Assembly (NCBI GenBank): GCA_905203305.1
Contig: CAJKVH010000003.1
Location: 62,001 to 126,000 of the forward strand
DNA from: an uncultured Eubacteriales bacterium
GTDB taxonomy: Bacteria; Bacillota; Clostridia; TANB77; CAG-508
Reading direction: 5' to 3'
Length of the DNA stretch: 64,000 bases
The notes below the pieces were generated by a model. The model was not told the origin of the DNA, searched no databases, and was given only the letters and a program-made list of their open reading frames with translations. The position numbers and the translations under genes were made by a program. This document shows positions 1 to 8,692 of this stretch, in pieces (within the stretch, counting starts at the first letter, position 1; each line of letters opens with the position of its first letter).

Positions 1-650
1 GCGGAATTGAAACAACATTAGACTCAATACTTGATGCATATTCACAAATAACAGAAAAAATAGTTGAAGAAGAAGAATCTATTCCATTTGAAACAGTAAC
101 AAAAGACATTTCAAACGGATCTGAAAATACTAAAAATAAAGTATTACAAGAAGGAGTAGAAGGCAAAAAGAAAGTTACTTATAAAGTAAAATACCAAAAC
201 GATATTGAAATTGAAAAAAATAAAATTTCAGAAGAAGTAATACAAGAACCAGTTGATAAGATAATACAAGTAAAATCAAAAACTGTATCATCAAGATCAA
301 GTGCTACATCTAGAAGTTCAAGCAAAGTAACAACAGAAAGTAACACTTCAAGTCAATCAGGTTCATCTGTAAAAGTATATAAAGTAACAGCTTATTGTTC
401 ATGTTCAAAATGTTGTGGATCACATGCAAATGGATATACATCATCAGGAACAAGAGCAACAGCAGGACGTACAGTTGCTGCGCCAGCAAATTTAGGATAT
501 GGTACAAAATTAAACATAAATGGTAAAACATATGTCGTAGAAGATAGAGGAGGAGCTATTCAAGGAAACAGAATAGATGTATACGTAAATTCACATAGTG
601 AAGCTCTAGCTTGGGGAGTGAAATATTTACCAGTAGAAGTTGAAAATTAA
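1..650 (+). CDS. G5 / 3D-domain cell-wall protein (5'-truncated)
   Basis: The gene enters from the left edge; the open frame starts at base 3 and stops at TAA 648-650. The visible 215 residues hold a G5-like segment (IPFETVTKD, then a glycine-rich EGVEGKKKVTYKV), a Ser/Thr-rich linker, and a C-terminal 3D domain. The 3D domain shows the family hallmarks: KVTAYCSCSKCCG, the TSSGTRATAGRTVAA block, and the Asp-containing VVEDRGG and RIDVYV motifs that give the domain its name. This is the architecture of YabE/YocH-type secreted proteins, thought to be lytic transglycosylases acting on peptidoglycan. The N-terminus, presumably with a signal peptide, lies outside the window. A terminator follows directly. 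Confidence 0.88.
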   Translation, partial: GIETTLDSILDAYSQITEKIVEEEESIPFETVTKDISNGSENTKNKVLQEGVEGKKKVTYKVKYQNDIEIEKNKISEEVIQEPVDKIIQVKSKTVSSRSSATSRSSSKVTTESNTSSQSGSSVKVYKVTAYCSCSKCCGSHANGYTSSGTRATAGRTVAAPANLGYGTKLNINGKTYVVEDRGGAIQGNRIDVYVNSHSEALAWGVKYLPVEVEN

Positions 651-655
651 TCATG

Positions 656-690
656 AAAGAAAGATGGAATTAATTCTATCTTTCTTTTTA
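656..690 (+). terminator. Rho-independent terminator after the 3D-domain gene
   Basis: AAAGAAAGAT is mirrored by ATCTTTCTTT around an AT-rich loop, and the T-rich 3' arm runs into TTTTTA. Confidence 0.75.
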
Positions 691-728
691 TATAGTCCTT
701 TTTTTAAATGTTTGAACTATTACTAAAT

Positions 729-757
729 TTGATTTATAAGCTAATTTGGTATATAAT
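729..757 (+). promoter_or_regulatory. Sigma-A promoter for the 847 membrane-protein gene
   Basis: TTGATT (729-734) and TATAAT (752-757) are separated by 17 bp, which places the transcript start near 764, just before the structured leader. Confidence 0.6.
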
Positions 758-763
758 TAATAG

Positions 764-846
764 TGATAAAATGCTGTATAGTTCACGAATTGATGAACGA
801 GCATTTGGGGAGAGCCAGTTATGTGTTATCTAAAGGAGAAACAATT
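764..846 (+). promoter_or_regulatory. Structured 5' leader (possible cis-regulatory RNA)
   Basis: About 83 nt lie between the predicted transcript start and the ATG at 847. AAATGCT (769-775) pairs with AGCATTT (800-806), and inside it GTTCA (781-785) pairs with TGAAC (794-798), giving two stacked helices, followed by a GGGGAGAGCC tract and the Shine-Dalgarno AAAGGAG. I could not match it to a riboswitch class from memory. An ATG at 763 is in frame but has no ribosome-binding site. Confidence 0.4.
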
Positions 847-1212
847 ATGATATTAAACATATTACAAACTGCAAACACTGTAACTGTAAACTTAAGAGGA
901 TATATGGTGATTTTTTTCTTGTTATTCTTAGTTTATACTAAGGTAAAAGGAGAAACCATACGGAGGACTAAAGTCCTGAAATATATTGCTGCTTTTTTGG
1001 CAATAATGTTCTCTTACAATCTAGTGTTTATGTTCTTTACAAGAGCATTTACATTAGGAAAGTTTTTCACTATGTGCGGATACATCATTTTGGTTGTATT
1101 CTGGGTAGGGATTACAAAATTCATCAATATATCAATCGGATTCCTTGAGTATTGTCAAGGAAAAAAGAAAGATGATGATGATGTGATTGATGTAAAATAT
1201 AAGGAACTATAG
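847..1212 (+). CDS. Small three-helix membrane protein of unknown function
   Basis: The start at 847 (121 aa) is chosen because AAAGGAG lies 9 nt upstream; a longer in-frame start at 763 has no such site and would cover the leader hairpin. The protein has three hydrophobic segments, roughly residues 20-33, 45-65 and 73-95, and ends in a charged cytoplasmic-looking tail (KKKDDDDVIDVKYKEL). I recognise no family. It is a single-gene unit with its own promoter, a structured leader and a terminator, so it is probably regulated on its own rather than with the flanking genes. Confidence 0.6.
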   Translation: MILNILQTANTVTVNLRGYMVIFFLLFLVYTKVKGETIRRTKVLKYIAAFLAIMFSYNLVFMFFTRAFTLGKFFTMCGYIILVVFWVGITKFINISIGFLEYCQGKKKDDDDVIDVKYKEL

Positions 1213-1236
1213 AAAAAATAGCATAACTGGTTTTCT

Positions 1237-1268
1237 AAAAGGATGGGTACTTGTTACTCATCCTTTTA
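1237..1268 (+). terminator. Rho-independent terminator
   Basis: AAAGGATGGGTA pairs with TACTCATCCTTT (one G-U pair) around a short CTTGT loop, followed by a weak T tract. Confidence 0.7.
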
Positions 1269-1312
1269 CTATTAAAAAATAACTAAAACCTATAAATAAA
1301 GAGGCTTTAAAC

Positions 1313-1341
1313 TTTACAAAACTAGAAAAAATAGATATAAT
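1313..1341 (+). promoter_or_regulatory. Sigma-A promoter upstream of xth
   Basis: TTTACA (1313-1318) and TATAAT (1336-1341) with a 17-bp spacer, about 30 bp upstream of the xth start. Confidence 0.55.
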
Positions 1342-1370
1342 AATCATATTAAAAAGAAAGGTGAAAAAAT

Positions 1371-2163
1371 ATGAAATTAATATCATGGAATGTAAATGGA
1401 ATAAGAGCATGTTTAAAAAAAGGTTTTGAAGAATACTTCAAAAATGAAGATGCAGACATATTTTGTTTGCAAGAAACAAAAATGCAAATAATTGAAGGAG
1501 AAGAAACAAAAGAAATAAGGGAAATATTAGATTTACCAATATTTAAAGATTATCACTGCTATTGGAATAGTGCCGAAAAGAAAGGATATTCTGGAACAGC
1601 AATATTTACAAAAAAAGAACCAATAAATATAAGTTATGGAATAGATATACCAGAACATGATAAAGAAGGAAGAGTAATAACATTAGAATTTGATAAATTT
1701 TACATGGTTAACATATACACACCAAATTCCAAAAGAGAGCTCGAAAGATTACGGATATAGACAAATATGGGAAGATGAAATAAGAAAATATTTATTAAGT
1801 TTAAAAAAGAAAAAGCCAGTTATTATGTGTGGAGACCTAAATGTAGCACATAAAGAAATAGACTTAAAAAATCCAAAAACAAATAGAAGAAATGCAGGGT
1901 TTACAGATGAAGAAAGAGAAAAAATGACAGTACTTTTAGATGCAGGGTTTATAGATTCATTTAGATATTTATATCCGGATAAAATAGATTGCTATAGTTG
2001 GTGGTCATATATGGGAAGAGCAAGAGAAAAAAATGTAGGCTGGAGAATTGATTATTTTATAGTTTCAGATGATATAAAAGAAAAAATAAAAGAAGCAAAA
2101 ATTCATTCTGAAATATTAGGTAGTGATCATTGTCCGGTTGAGTTAGATATAGATATAAAATAA
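1371..2163 (+). pseudogene. xth: Exodeoxyribonuclease III (frameshifted)
   Basis: Two overlapping frames together make a complete ExoIII/ExoA of the DNase I-like endonuclease family, which repairs abasic sites and trims 3' ends. The first frame (to 1760) has KLISWNVNGIRA, the metal-binding Glu in FCLQETK, KKGYSGTA and [15 protein letters not shown]. The second continues with YRQIWEDEI, the catalytic [24 protein letters not shown] and the terminal GSDHCPVEL. All catalytic motifs are present, so only the break at about 1752 disables it: dropping the C of TTACGGA restores ERLGYRQIW, matching the family's ERIDYRMQW. The damage is a single base, so an assembly or sequencing error is as likely as true inactivation. 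Confidence 0.85.
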
Positions 2164-2182
2164 AAAGAAGGGAAGAAAAAAT

Positions 2183-3304
2183 ATGAAAGAAGAAATAAAA
2201 AGTCATTGGAAAACATGGGGATTTTTCTTTACTATAGGAATAGCTTTAATGATAGCATACAAAATAATAGAGAGCATAGGAAATTTATCAAGTGTTTTAG
2301 GAAACTTAATATCTATAGTTTCACCGTTTTTTGCAGGGTTATTAATGGCATATTTATTATATATTCCAGAAAGTAAAATAGAAAGAAAATATAAAAAAGC
2401 CAAACCAAAATTTATTAGGAAAAATGCAAGAAAATTTGCAATATTTACAACATATATAATTGCAAGTTTATTATTAATAATTATAATAAACTTTATATTG
2501 CCAGTATTACTTGAAAGTATAAATGAATTAATAGGAAACTTAGAAATTTATTATAACAAAGTAATAGAAACATATAATAATTTACCAGATGATTCTATAT
2601 TTAAAACAGAAAAAGTGTACAATGCATTAAGAGAAGTACAAAACTTTAATTTTGAACAATATTTAAGTTTAGATAGAATTACAGGTTATGTAAAAGGAGT
2701 TGTAGGATTTGCAACAGGAATTTTTGATGTATTTGTTGCAATAGTTGTATCAATATATATTTTAGCAGAAAGAAATCAAATATTGTCATTTTTCAAAAGA
2801 TTAACAAAAGCAATGTTTAAAGAAAAGACAGTAAATAAGATAGAAAAATATTTCTATAAAGGAAATGGTGTATTTTTTAAATTTATATCAAGTCAATTTA
2901 TAGATACTGTAATAGTAGGAGTATTAGCAACAATTGTTATGAAAATATTACACATAAAATATGCACCATTACTTGGATTCTCAATAGGATTATTTAATAT
3001 GATACCATATTTTGGAGCAATAATTGCAATTTCAATTTCAGCAATAATAACATTAATAACAGGTGGTGTATCCACAGCAGCAATTATGCTAGTATCAGTA
3101 ATAATTTTACAACAAATAGATGCAAATGTTATAAATCCAAAAATAATAGGAGATTCACTTGAGATCAGTCCAATACTTATAATTCTTTCAGTAACAATTG
3201 GTGGGGGATACTTTGGAGTAATTGGAATGTTTTTAGGAGTACCAGTTGCAGCAATTTTGAAGATTTTGGTAAATGATTACATTGACAACAAACTTGAGAT
3301 GTAG
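2183..3304 (+). CDS. AI-2E/PerM-family permease
   Basis: A 373-aa integral membrane protein starting 19 bp after xth, probably in the same transcript. It has the family pattern: two N-terminal helices (about residues 12-55), a third near 85-110, a soluble amphipathic stretch (120-165), then five to six C-terminal helices containing the conserved GLFNMIPYFGAIIA and the NPKIIGDSLEISPILIILS region followed by GGYFGVIGMFLGVPVAAIL. These match YtvI/YdbI/TqsA-type transporters (formerly DUF20/UPF0118). The substrate cannot be inferred: family members include quorum-signal exporters and Na+/H+ antiporters. Confidence 0.85.
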   Translation: MKEEIKSHWKTWGFFFTIGIALMIAYKIIESIGNLSSVLGNLISIVSPFFAGLLMAYLLYIPESKIERKYKKAKPKFIRKNARKFAIFTTYIIASLLLIIIINFILPVLLESINELIGNLEIYYNKVIETYNNLPDDSIFKTEKVYNALREVQNFNFEQYLSLDRITGYVKGVVGFATGIFDVFVAIVVSIYILAERNQILSFFKRLTKAMFKEKTVNKIEKYFYKGNGVFFKFISSQFIDTVIVGVLATIVMKILHIKYAPLLGFSIGLFNMIPYFGAIIAISISAIITLITGGVSTAAIMLVSVIILQQIDANVINPKIIGDSLEISPILIILSVTIGGGYFGVIGMFLGVPVAAILKILVNDYIDNKLEM

Positions 3305-3357
3305 TATATTATTTGTGGACAAGTATATTAAGGTAAATTAAATGAAAGGAGAGATTT

Positions 3358-4557
3358 ATGAGAGAAACCAAAAATGGAAAAGTAATAATAAAATTCAGTA
3401 TAATGTGGTTTTTTATTGCCATTGTTATAATTATGCTTATAATCTCATTTTTCAAAAACCGTATATTTGCTACAAATAATACTGAAGATAAAGAAGAAAC
3501 AATAGTTGCTTTTGAAGAAAATCAGAAATCAGTAGATGTTGTTCAGGTAATGCTTGAAAACACAAATTCAGATAAAAAGATGGTAAATGAACAAAGAGAG
3601 GTAGAATTTGAAACAGAATACGAAGAAAATCCAAATTTACCAAGAGATGAAGAACAAGTAAAACAAGAAGGAAAAAATGGGAAAATTCAGGTAACAGCAC
3701 TTCAAGAATACAAAAATGACCAAATGGTAAGTGAAGACATAATAGATAGTAAAACTCTAGAAGATGTTGTTAAAAAAATAGTATATAAAGGAACATCAGA
3801 TTTCCTTAAAAAATATAATGTACATATAGATGACCAAATGTATTTATTAGAAGCAGAAGACTTAAAAGAAGAAGCAAAAGACGATTCAAATACAATATGT
3901 AATGTTCCAAGATATTTAAATGTTAAAATAAAAGAAGCTGGAGAAGAATGGATAAAGGTATCATATAATGGAAAAGAAGGGTATTTAAAAACAACAAATA
4001 TAACATCAGAATCTGTAACACCTTTAATAAAAGAAAAAAATAGAGTTGCAACATTAAAAAATAATTTAAATATTGATATGGACTTAAGTACTCCAAGTGG
4101 ATTAACACTTAGTGACTATAAAACAATATTATCAAACAACTTAAGTGATAAAAACAAAATATTTGAACAAAGTGCTGAATATTTTTACAAAGCAGAACAA
4201 AAATATAAAGTAAATGGAATATTTATAGCAGCAATTGGAATACATGAAAGTGCATGGGGAACATCCAAAATTGCAAGTGATAAAAATAATTTATTTGGAT
4301 TTACTGCATATGATAGTGATCCATATAATAGTGCAACATCATTTGATAATTATGAAAGTGCTATAAATAAGGTTGCAGAAGCATTATCAACAAAGTATTT
4401 ACATGTAGCTGGAACAAAAATAAGTGATGATTTGACAGCAACAGGAACATATTTTAATGGAACAACAGCAAAAGCTGTAAATACAAGATATGCAAGCGAT
4501 ACAGGATGGGCAGACAAAGTATTTAGTTATATGCAATATTTATATGGTAAGTTATAA
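3358..4557 (+). CDS. Membrane-anchored glucosaminidase (GH73) with SH3-like domain
   Basis: 399 aa, start supported by AAAGGAGAG 6 nt upstream. Residues 14-33 form an uncleaved membrane anchor. An acidic low-complexity linker (about 40-150) leads into an SH3-like segment (WIKVSYNGKEGYLKT, about 198-215) and a C-terminal mannosyl-glycoprotein endo-beta-N-acetylglucosaminidase-like domain: GIFIAAIGIHESAWGTSKIA carries the presumed catalytic Glu, followed by KNNLFGFTAYDS and the SFDNYESAINKVAEAL block. It should cleave GlcNAc-MurNAc bonds in peptidoglycan outside the membrane. The order anchor, linker, SH3, hydrolase is typical for clostridial autolysins. Confidence 0.85.
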   Translation: MRETKNGKVIIKFSIMWFFIAIVIIMLIISFFKNRIFATNNTEDKEETIVAFEENQKSVDVVQVMLENTNSDKKMVNEQREVEFETEYEENPNLPRDEEQVKQEGKNGKIQVTALQEYKNDQMVSEDIIDSKTLEDVVKKIVYKGTSDFLKKYNVHIDDQMYLLEAEDLKEEAKDDSNTICNVPRYLNVKIKEAGEEWIKVSYNGKEGYLKTTNITSESVTPLIKEKNRVATLKNNLNIDMDLSTPSGLTLSDYKTILSNNLSDKNKIFEQSAEYFYKAEQKYKVNGIFIAAIGIHESAWGTSKIASDKNNLFGFTAYDSDPYNSATSFDNYESAINKVAEALSTKYLHVAGTKISDDLTATGTYFNGTTAKAVNTRYASDTGWADKVFSYMQYLYGKL

Positions 4558-4576
4558 TTAGAAAAGGTTAATAAAT

Positions 4577-5560
4577 ATGAAATTAAAAAGAAGGATAAAG
4601 TTAAACGAAAGAATTGCAATACCTGTGTTATTTGTTATTTTAATTATACTTTTAATCATATATGGAAATATAATTTTTAAAAATATAAGTTATGGTAAAT
4701 TTGCAAAGCAAAATATGGAGGTATATGAAAATAATAAAGAGCAGGTATTTAAAGTAGAAAAGATTTTAATATGTAGTAGTGCAAATGCTACCGATTTAAG
4801 TGAAAAACAAAATTTACAAGATATGAGTATATATCAATATACAGACATAGCAGTATATATAAATAATGGAGAAGATCTTTCAAATAAAAATACGGTAAAA
4901 GAACTTTATATTGATAATATAAGCTTAGAAGGAAATAGTGATATTGGAAAAAAAGAACTAAATTACAAAAATATTCTAAAATTTGGACTAAAAAAAGATA
5001 CTTTACCAAAATCATCAACAATAACAGATATGTCTTCTGAACACAACGTGTTTGAAAGTTTGATGAATAATACAGGTAATAACAATACTGCATCAAATGA
5101 TAATAAATCAATAGATGTAGGAAATATAGTAACAAATGAAACAGAGGAATCAACAAGCGAAGTTCAAGAAAATAGTGAATATGAAGATGATGGTAAAATA
5201 AAATTTAATATAGTATATACAAACGAAGAAAATGAAAAAGCAGATTATAATAAACCTACATTTTATACAGATTGTTCGAATCCAATCACTTTAGAATATT
5301 TAAATAATGATATAGCAACAAATTATAAAATAGATGAAAATAAAAGCGTATCTTTTGATGGAAGCATATTAAAAGATGCTGGAATTTCAACTGAAAGTTT
5401 GGCATGTAAAGTTAAATTTAAAATCAACATTATAAATAATGAAGATGAAAAATATTCATGTTGGATAAACTTTGATATTCCATTAGATGACATTTATGAA
5501 GGAACAACAATGAAAGCAAAATCTACTAATAACCAAAAATATGTATTTTTTAGAGAATAA
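4577..5560 (+). CDS. Membrane-anchored extracytoplasmic protein, unknown function
   Basis: 327 aa, 19 bp downstream of the glucosaminidase and probably cotranscribed. A basic N-terminus and one hydrophobic helix (about residues 13-34) predict an N-in, C-out single-pass protein. The rest is polar; residues 150-210 are an Asn/Ser/Thr/Glu-rich linker, and the last ~120 residues look like a beta-rich domain (FNIVYTNEENEK, FDIPLDDIYEG). I recognise no family. Its position beside an autolysin suggests a cell-envelope role, which is inference only. The coding end overlaps a terminator. Confidence 0.6.
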   Translation: MKLKRRIKLNERIAIPVLFVILIILLIIYGNIIFKNISYGKFAKQNMEVYENNKEQVFKVEKILICSSANATDLSEKQNLQDMSIYQYTDIAVYINNGEDLSNKNTVKELYIDNISLEGNSDIGKKELNYKNILKFGLKKDTLPKSSTITDMSSEHNVFESLMNNTGNNNTASNDNKSIDVGNIVTNETEESTSEVQENSEYEDDGKIKFNIVYTNEENEKADYNKPTFYTDCSNPITLEYLNNDIATNYKIDENKSVSFDGSILKDAGISTESLACKVKFKINIINNEDEKYSCWINFDIPLDDIYEGTTMKAKSTNNQKYVFFRE

Positions 5561-5577
5561 AAATACATATTTTTTTT
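5539..5577 (+). terminator. Terminator overlapping the gene end
   Basis: ATATGTATTTTT pairs perfectly with AAAAATACATAT (5539-5550 with 5559-5570), followed by seven T. The 5' arm is inside the last codons of the preceding gene. Confidence 0.75.
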
Positions 5578-5627
5578 GATTTGTAATAAAATTTATATAA
5601 TTACAAATTATATAAATAGGTGATTAA

Positions 5628-6086
5628 ATGAGAGATTTTTCGGAATATGTATTTAATTTAAAAAGGAAAATTAAAGTTCCAAAAGAAAAAATTATTTTTG
5701 TGTGTATAGGATCAAATAAGGTAATTTGGGATAGTATAGGACCACAAGTTGGAAGCATTTTAAAGAAAAAAATTGGAAAACAATATGTAATAGGAGATGT
5801 AAAAAGTAATATCTGCTCAGAAAAAGATTTGATAGAATATTATTCTAAAATCAAAGAAAAATATATTATAGCAATAGATTCTGCTTTAGAAAAAGAAATT
5901 CTTCATGGAGAGATATTTGTAACAGAAAAGCCAATTGCAATGGGGCTTGGAGTAAATAAAAATAAAGGAGAAATAGGAGATGTTGGAATAAAAATAGCAA
6001 TTAACAAAAATTTGGTAAATAGAAAATCAATAGAAAAAATATCAGAAAATGTGGCTAAAGGAATATTATATTGCTATAAAAAATAA
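5628..6086 (+). CDS. yyaC: YyaC-like sporulation protein (GPR-related fold)
   Basis: 152 aa. The core motifs FVCIGSNKVIWDSIGPQVG, GDVKSNIC and IAIDSALEKE...GEIFVTEKPIAMGLGVNK match the YyaC family (DUF1256), relatives of the germination protease GPR that cleaves small acid-soluble spore proteins. Whether YyaC itself is proteolytic is unsettled in the literature I know. The gene stands alone between two terminators. Together with the Spo0E-like gene at 31163 it indicates a spore former or a recent descendant of one. Confidence 0.85.
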   Translation: MRDFSEYVFNLKRKIKVPKEKIIFVCIGSNKVIWDSIGPQVGSILKKKIGKQYVIGDVKSNICSEKDLIEYYSKIKEKYIIAIDSALEKEILHGEIFVTEKPIAMGLGVNKNKGEIGDVGIKIAINKNLVNRKSIEKISENVAKGILYCYKK

Positions 6087-6105
6087 GGGGCTTAAAAAGT
6101 CCCTT
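6085..6105. terminator. Bidirectional terminator between yyaC and lemA
   Basis: AAGGGGCTT pairs with AAGTCCCTT around a 3-nt loop. It serves the plus-strand yyaC and the minus-strand LemA gene that converge here; A/T tracts lie on both sides. Confidence 0.65.
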
Positions 6106-6108
6106 AAA

Positions 6109-6660
6109 TTATTTTCCAAAATCAACTTTAACATTATTACGAGCTTCGTCTTCACTCTTAAATAAGTTACGAGCTGTAAAGTTAAACATTCCAGCTATTA
6201 TATTAGATGGAAAAACTTGAAGTTTTGTATTATACATAGTAACTGTATCATTATAAAATTGTCTAGAAAAAGATATTTTATCTTCAGTATTACTTAATTC
6301 TTCAGATAGTTTTAAAAAGTTTTCATTAGCTTTTAATTCCGGATAACTTTCAGAAACAGCCATAATAGTTTTTAAACTAGATGAAAGTTGATCATTAAGT
6401 TTAGCTTTATCTTCTACAGATGAAGCATTTGCCCAAGAAGTACGAATAGAAGCTATTTTTTCAAATGTTTCTTGTTCATGATTCATATAACCTTTTACAG
6501 TTTCAACAAAATTTGGAATTAAATCAAATCTTCTTTGTAATTGAATATCAATTTGACTCCAAGCATTGTCTACTTTCATTTTAGATTGAACTAAACCATT
6601 ATATGTAGAAATGATAAATACTATAATTATAACAATGATAGCTAAAATAATCCACAACAT
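6109..6660 (-). CDS. lemA: LemA family protein
   Basis: 183 aa when started at the ATG complementary to 6658-6660, which has GGAGGT 9 nt upstream; a start six codons earlier lacks this spacing. The first ~20 residues (MLWIILAIIVIIIVFIIST) are the single N-terminal membrane helix of LemA proteins, followed by the signature NGLVQSKMKVDNAWSQID, QLQRRFDLIPNFVETVKGY and a C-terminal helical region with FNDTV-like and FPSNIIAGMFNF motifs. LemA proteins are membrane-anchored helical bundles of poorly defined function, often next to TPM-domain proteins; none is adjacent here. Confidence 0.92.
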   Translation of the reverse strand: MLWIILAIIVIIIVFIISTYNGLVQSKMKVDNAWSQIDIQLQRRFDLIPNFVETVKGYMNHEQETFEKIASIRTSWANASSVEDKAKLNDQLSSSLKTIMAVSESYPELKANENFLKLSEELSNTEDKISFSRQFYNDTVTMYNTKLQVFPSNIIAGMFNFTARNLFKSEDEARNNVKVDFGK

Positions 6661-6727
6661 AACCAAATTACCTCCCAATATATTTTGAAAACACTATATC
6701 ATATTATAAAATTTTTATCAATACCCA

Positions 6728-6791
6728 TTTCCCATTTGGGGACGGAGATTTTCGGGAAATTCCCCAAAAATCTCCGTCCCCAAATGGGAAA
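6728..6791. repeat. Long palindromic repeat, copy 1
   Basis: TTTCCCATTTGGGGACGGAG and its near-exact inverse CTCCGTCCCCAAATGGGAAA flank a short centre, giving a stem of about 30 bp. The same arm sequence recurs at 9848, 14360 and 28262, always between genes. It is G/C-rich against a very AT-rich background, as expected of a mobile REP-like element. Confidence 0.85.
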
Positions 6792-6880
6792 AAATTAATA
6801 AAAAAAGAGGGAATTATGTAAAATACGTCGAATAATATATTATGGAAAATAAAAACTGGTAAGGAAAGAGAGGTTAAAAA

Positions 6881-8665
6881 GTGCGTTATAGTGATGAAAT
6901 ACTAAATGAAGTACGAGAAAACAACGACATAGTAGAAGTAATTTCACAATATGTGCATTTAAAAAGAAGTGGAAGAAACTATTTTGGATTATGCCCATTT
7001 CATAATGAAAAGTCACCATCTTTTTCGGTTTCGCCAGATAAACAAATATTTCACTGCTTTGGTTGTGGAGTAGGAGGAAATGTATTTACATTTATAAGCA
7101 AAATAGAAGGAATTGGTTTTAAAGAAGCAATAGAAAACTTAGCTGATAGAGCGGGAATTGTACTTCCAAAATCAAGCAACAATGAAGATAGCAGAGTAGA
7201 AGAATTAAAATCAAAAGTTTATAAAGTAAATAATTTTACAGCTGATTATTATCACAAAAGGTTATATAGACCAGAGTCAAAAGCAGGACAAGAATATGTA
7301 AAACAAAGAAAATTAACAAATGAAACTTTAGAAAGCTATAATTTAGGCTTTTCTGGAAACTATGATGAATTATATAAAGTTTTAAGAAAAGAAGGCTTTA
7401 ATGACGAAGAAATCTTAGAATCTGGTTTAGTTAAAAAGAACGAAAATGGAAGATATGTAGATTTCTATCGTGATAGATTTATGATTCCAATTTTAGATGT
7501 CAGAAACAGAGTAATAGCATTCGGAGGAAGAGTTTTAGGAGATGCGAAAAGATTTAAATACTTAAATTCACCAGAAAATATAGTCTATAGCAAAGGAAAG
7601 CATTTATTTGGGTTAAATGTTGCAAAAAAATATGACCATAAAAAATTATTAATAGTTGAAGGTTATATGGATGCAATATCACTTCATCAAAGAGGAATAA
7701 CAAATGTAGTTGCAGCTCTAGGAACGGCTTTGACGACAAACCAAGGATGGCTTTTAAGGAGAAATGCAGAACAAATAATATTAGGATTTGATTCAGATGG
7801 AGCAGGTCAAAATGCCATAATGAGAGCAATGGAAGTTATGCAAAATATGGGGTGTGATATGAGAGTGCTTCAAATGACAGGAGCAAAAGATCCAGATGAA
7901 TATATTATAAAATATGGTTCTGCAAGATTTCAAAAGCTTATGAATGAGGCAATATCATTGCTTGAATTTAAAGTAAAAGTTTTGGAAAAAAACCTAGACT
8001 TAGAAGTAGCAGGAGACAAAGTTAAATTCCTAAATGAAATAGCAAAATTGATTGCGAAAATTGATAATACAATTGAGCAAGAGATATACATAGAAAAGCT
8101 AGCAAATGGATATAATATATCTAAAGAGGCAATTTTCGGACAAGTAAATAAATTACAATATTCAAATAAATCAAAAACAAATAATTTAGAAAAGCCAAAG
8201 TCTGTAGTTATCCACAAAAAAGAAAAAAAAGTGGAAAACATTTCGGAGGAAATGATAAAAAGGGAAAATACAATTATATCAATATTAATAAATAATCCTG
8301 AATGTTATAAAAAAATAAAAGAAAATATGAAAATTGAAGATTTTAAATATGATATAAATAACAAAATTGTAAAAGTATTATACCCAGAATTAGAAAAAGA
8401 AGATAGCAATATTAGTTTAGTTTTAGACAAAATAGAAGATGAAGAAATTAAAAATCATCTAACAGCAATAATGGCAGAAGATTATGGAATAACAGATAAT
8501 GTAAAAGCAATAGATGATATATTAAAAAAATATGAAAGAGAAAAACTAGAAAAAAGACGTGATGAGCTAATAATGTTATCATCTACAGAGCAAGATCAAG
8601 AAAAGAAAAAAGAGTTTGGAAAAGAGCTAAATGATATAATTTTGAAATTAGTAAAGATAAAATAG
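6881..8665 (+). CDS. dnaG: DNA primase
   Basis: 594 aa, GTG start preceded by GGAAAGAGAGG. It synthesises RNA primers for replication. The N-terminal CHC2 zinc finger is intact (C38, H41, C59, C62). The central TOPRIM core has LIVEGYMDAISLHQ with its acidic residue and GFDSDGAGQ with the metal-binding Asp pair, preceded by the FGGR motif of the catalytic domain. The C-terminal third is the divergent helicase-interaction region. It is followed by rpoD after a 27-bp gap, the classic dnaG-rpoD macromolecular-synthesis pair. Confidence 0.97.
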   Translation: MRYSDEILNEVRENNDIVEVISQYVHLKRSGRNYFGLCPFHNEKSPSFSVSPDKQIFHCFGCGVGGNVFTFISKIEGIGFKEAIENLADRAGIVLPKSSNNEDSRVEELKSKVYKVNNFTADYYHKRLYRPESKAGQEYVKQRKLTNETLESYNLGFSGNYDELYKVLRKEGFNDEEILESGLVKKNENGRYVDFYRDRFMIPILDVRNRVIAFGGRVLGDAKRFKYLNSPENIVYSKGKHLFGLNVAKKYDHKKLLIVEGYMDAISLHQRGITNVVAALGTALTTNQGWLLRRNAEQIILGFDSDGAGQNAIMRAMEVMQNMGCDMRVLQMTGAKDPDEYIIKYGSARFQKLMNEAISLLEFKVKVLEKNLDLEVAGDKVKFLNEIAKLIAKIDNTIEQEIYIEKLANGYNISKEAIFGQVNKLQYSNKSKTNNLEKPKSVVIHKKEKKVENISEEMIKRENTIISILINNPECYKKIKENMKIEDFKYDINNKIVKVLYPELEKEDSNISLVLDKIEDEEIKNHLTAIMAEDYGITDNVKAIDDILKKYEREKLEKRRDELIMLSSTEQDQEKKKEFGKELNDIILKLVKIK

Positions 8666-8692
8666 AAAAAATTAAAAGAAAGGAAGTTCAAA

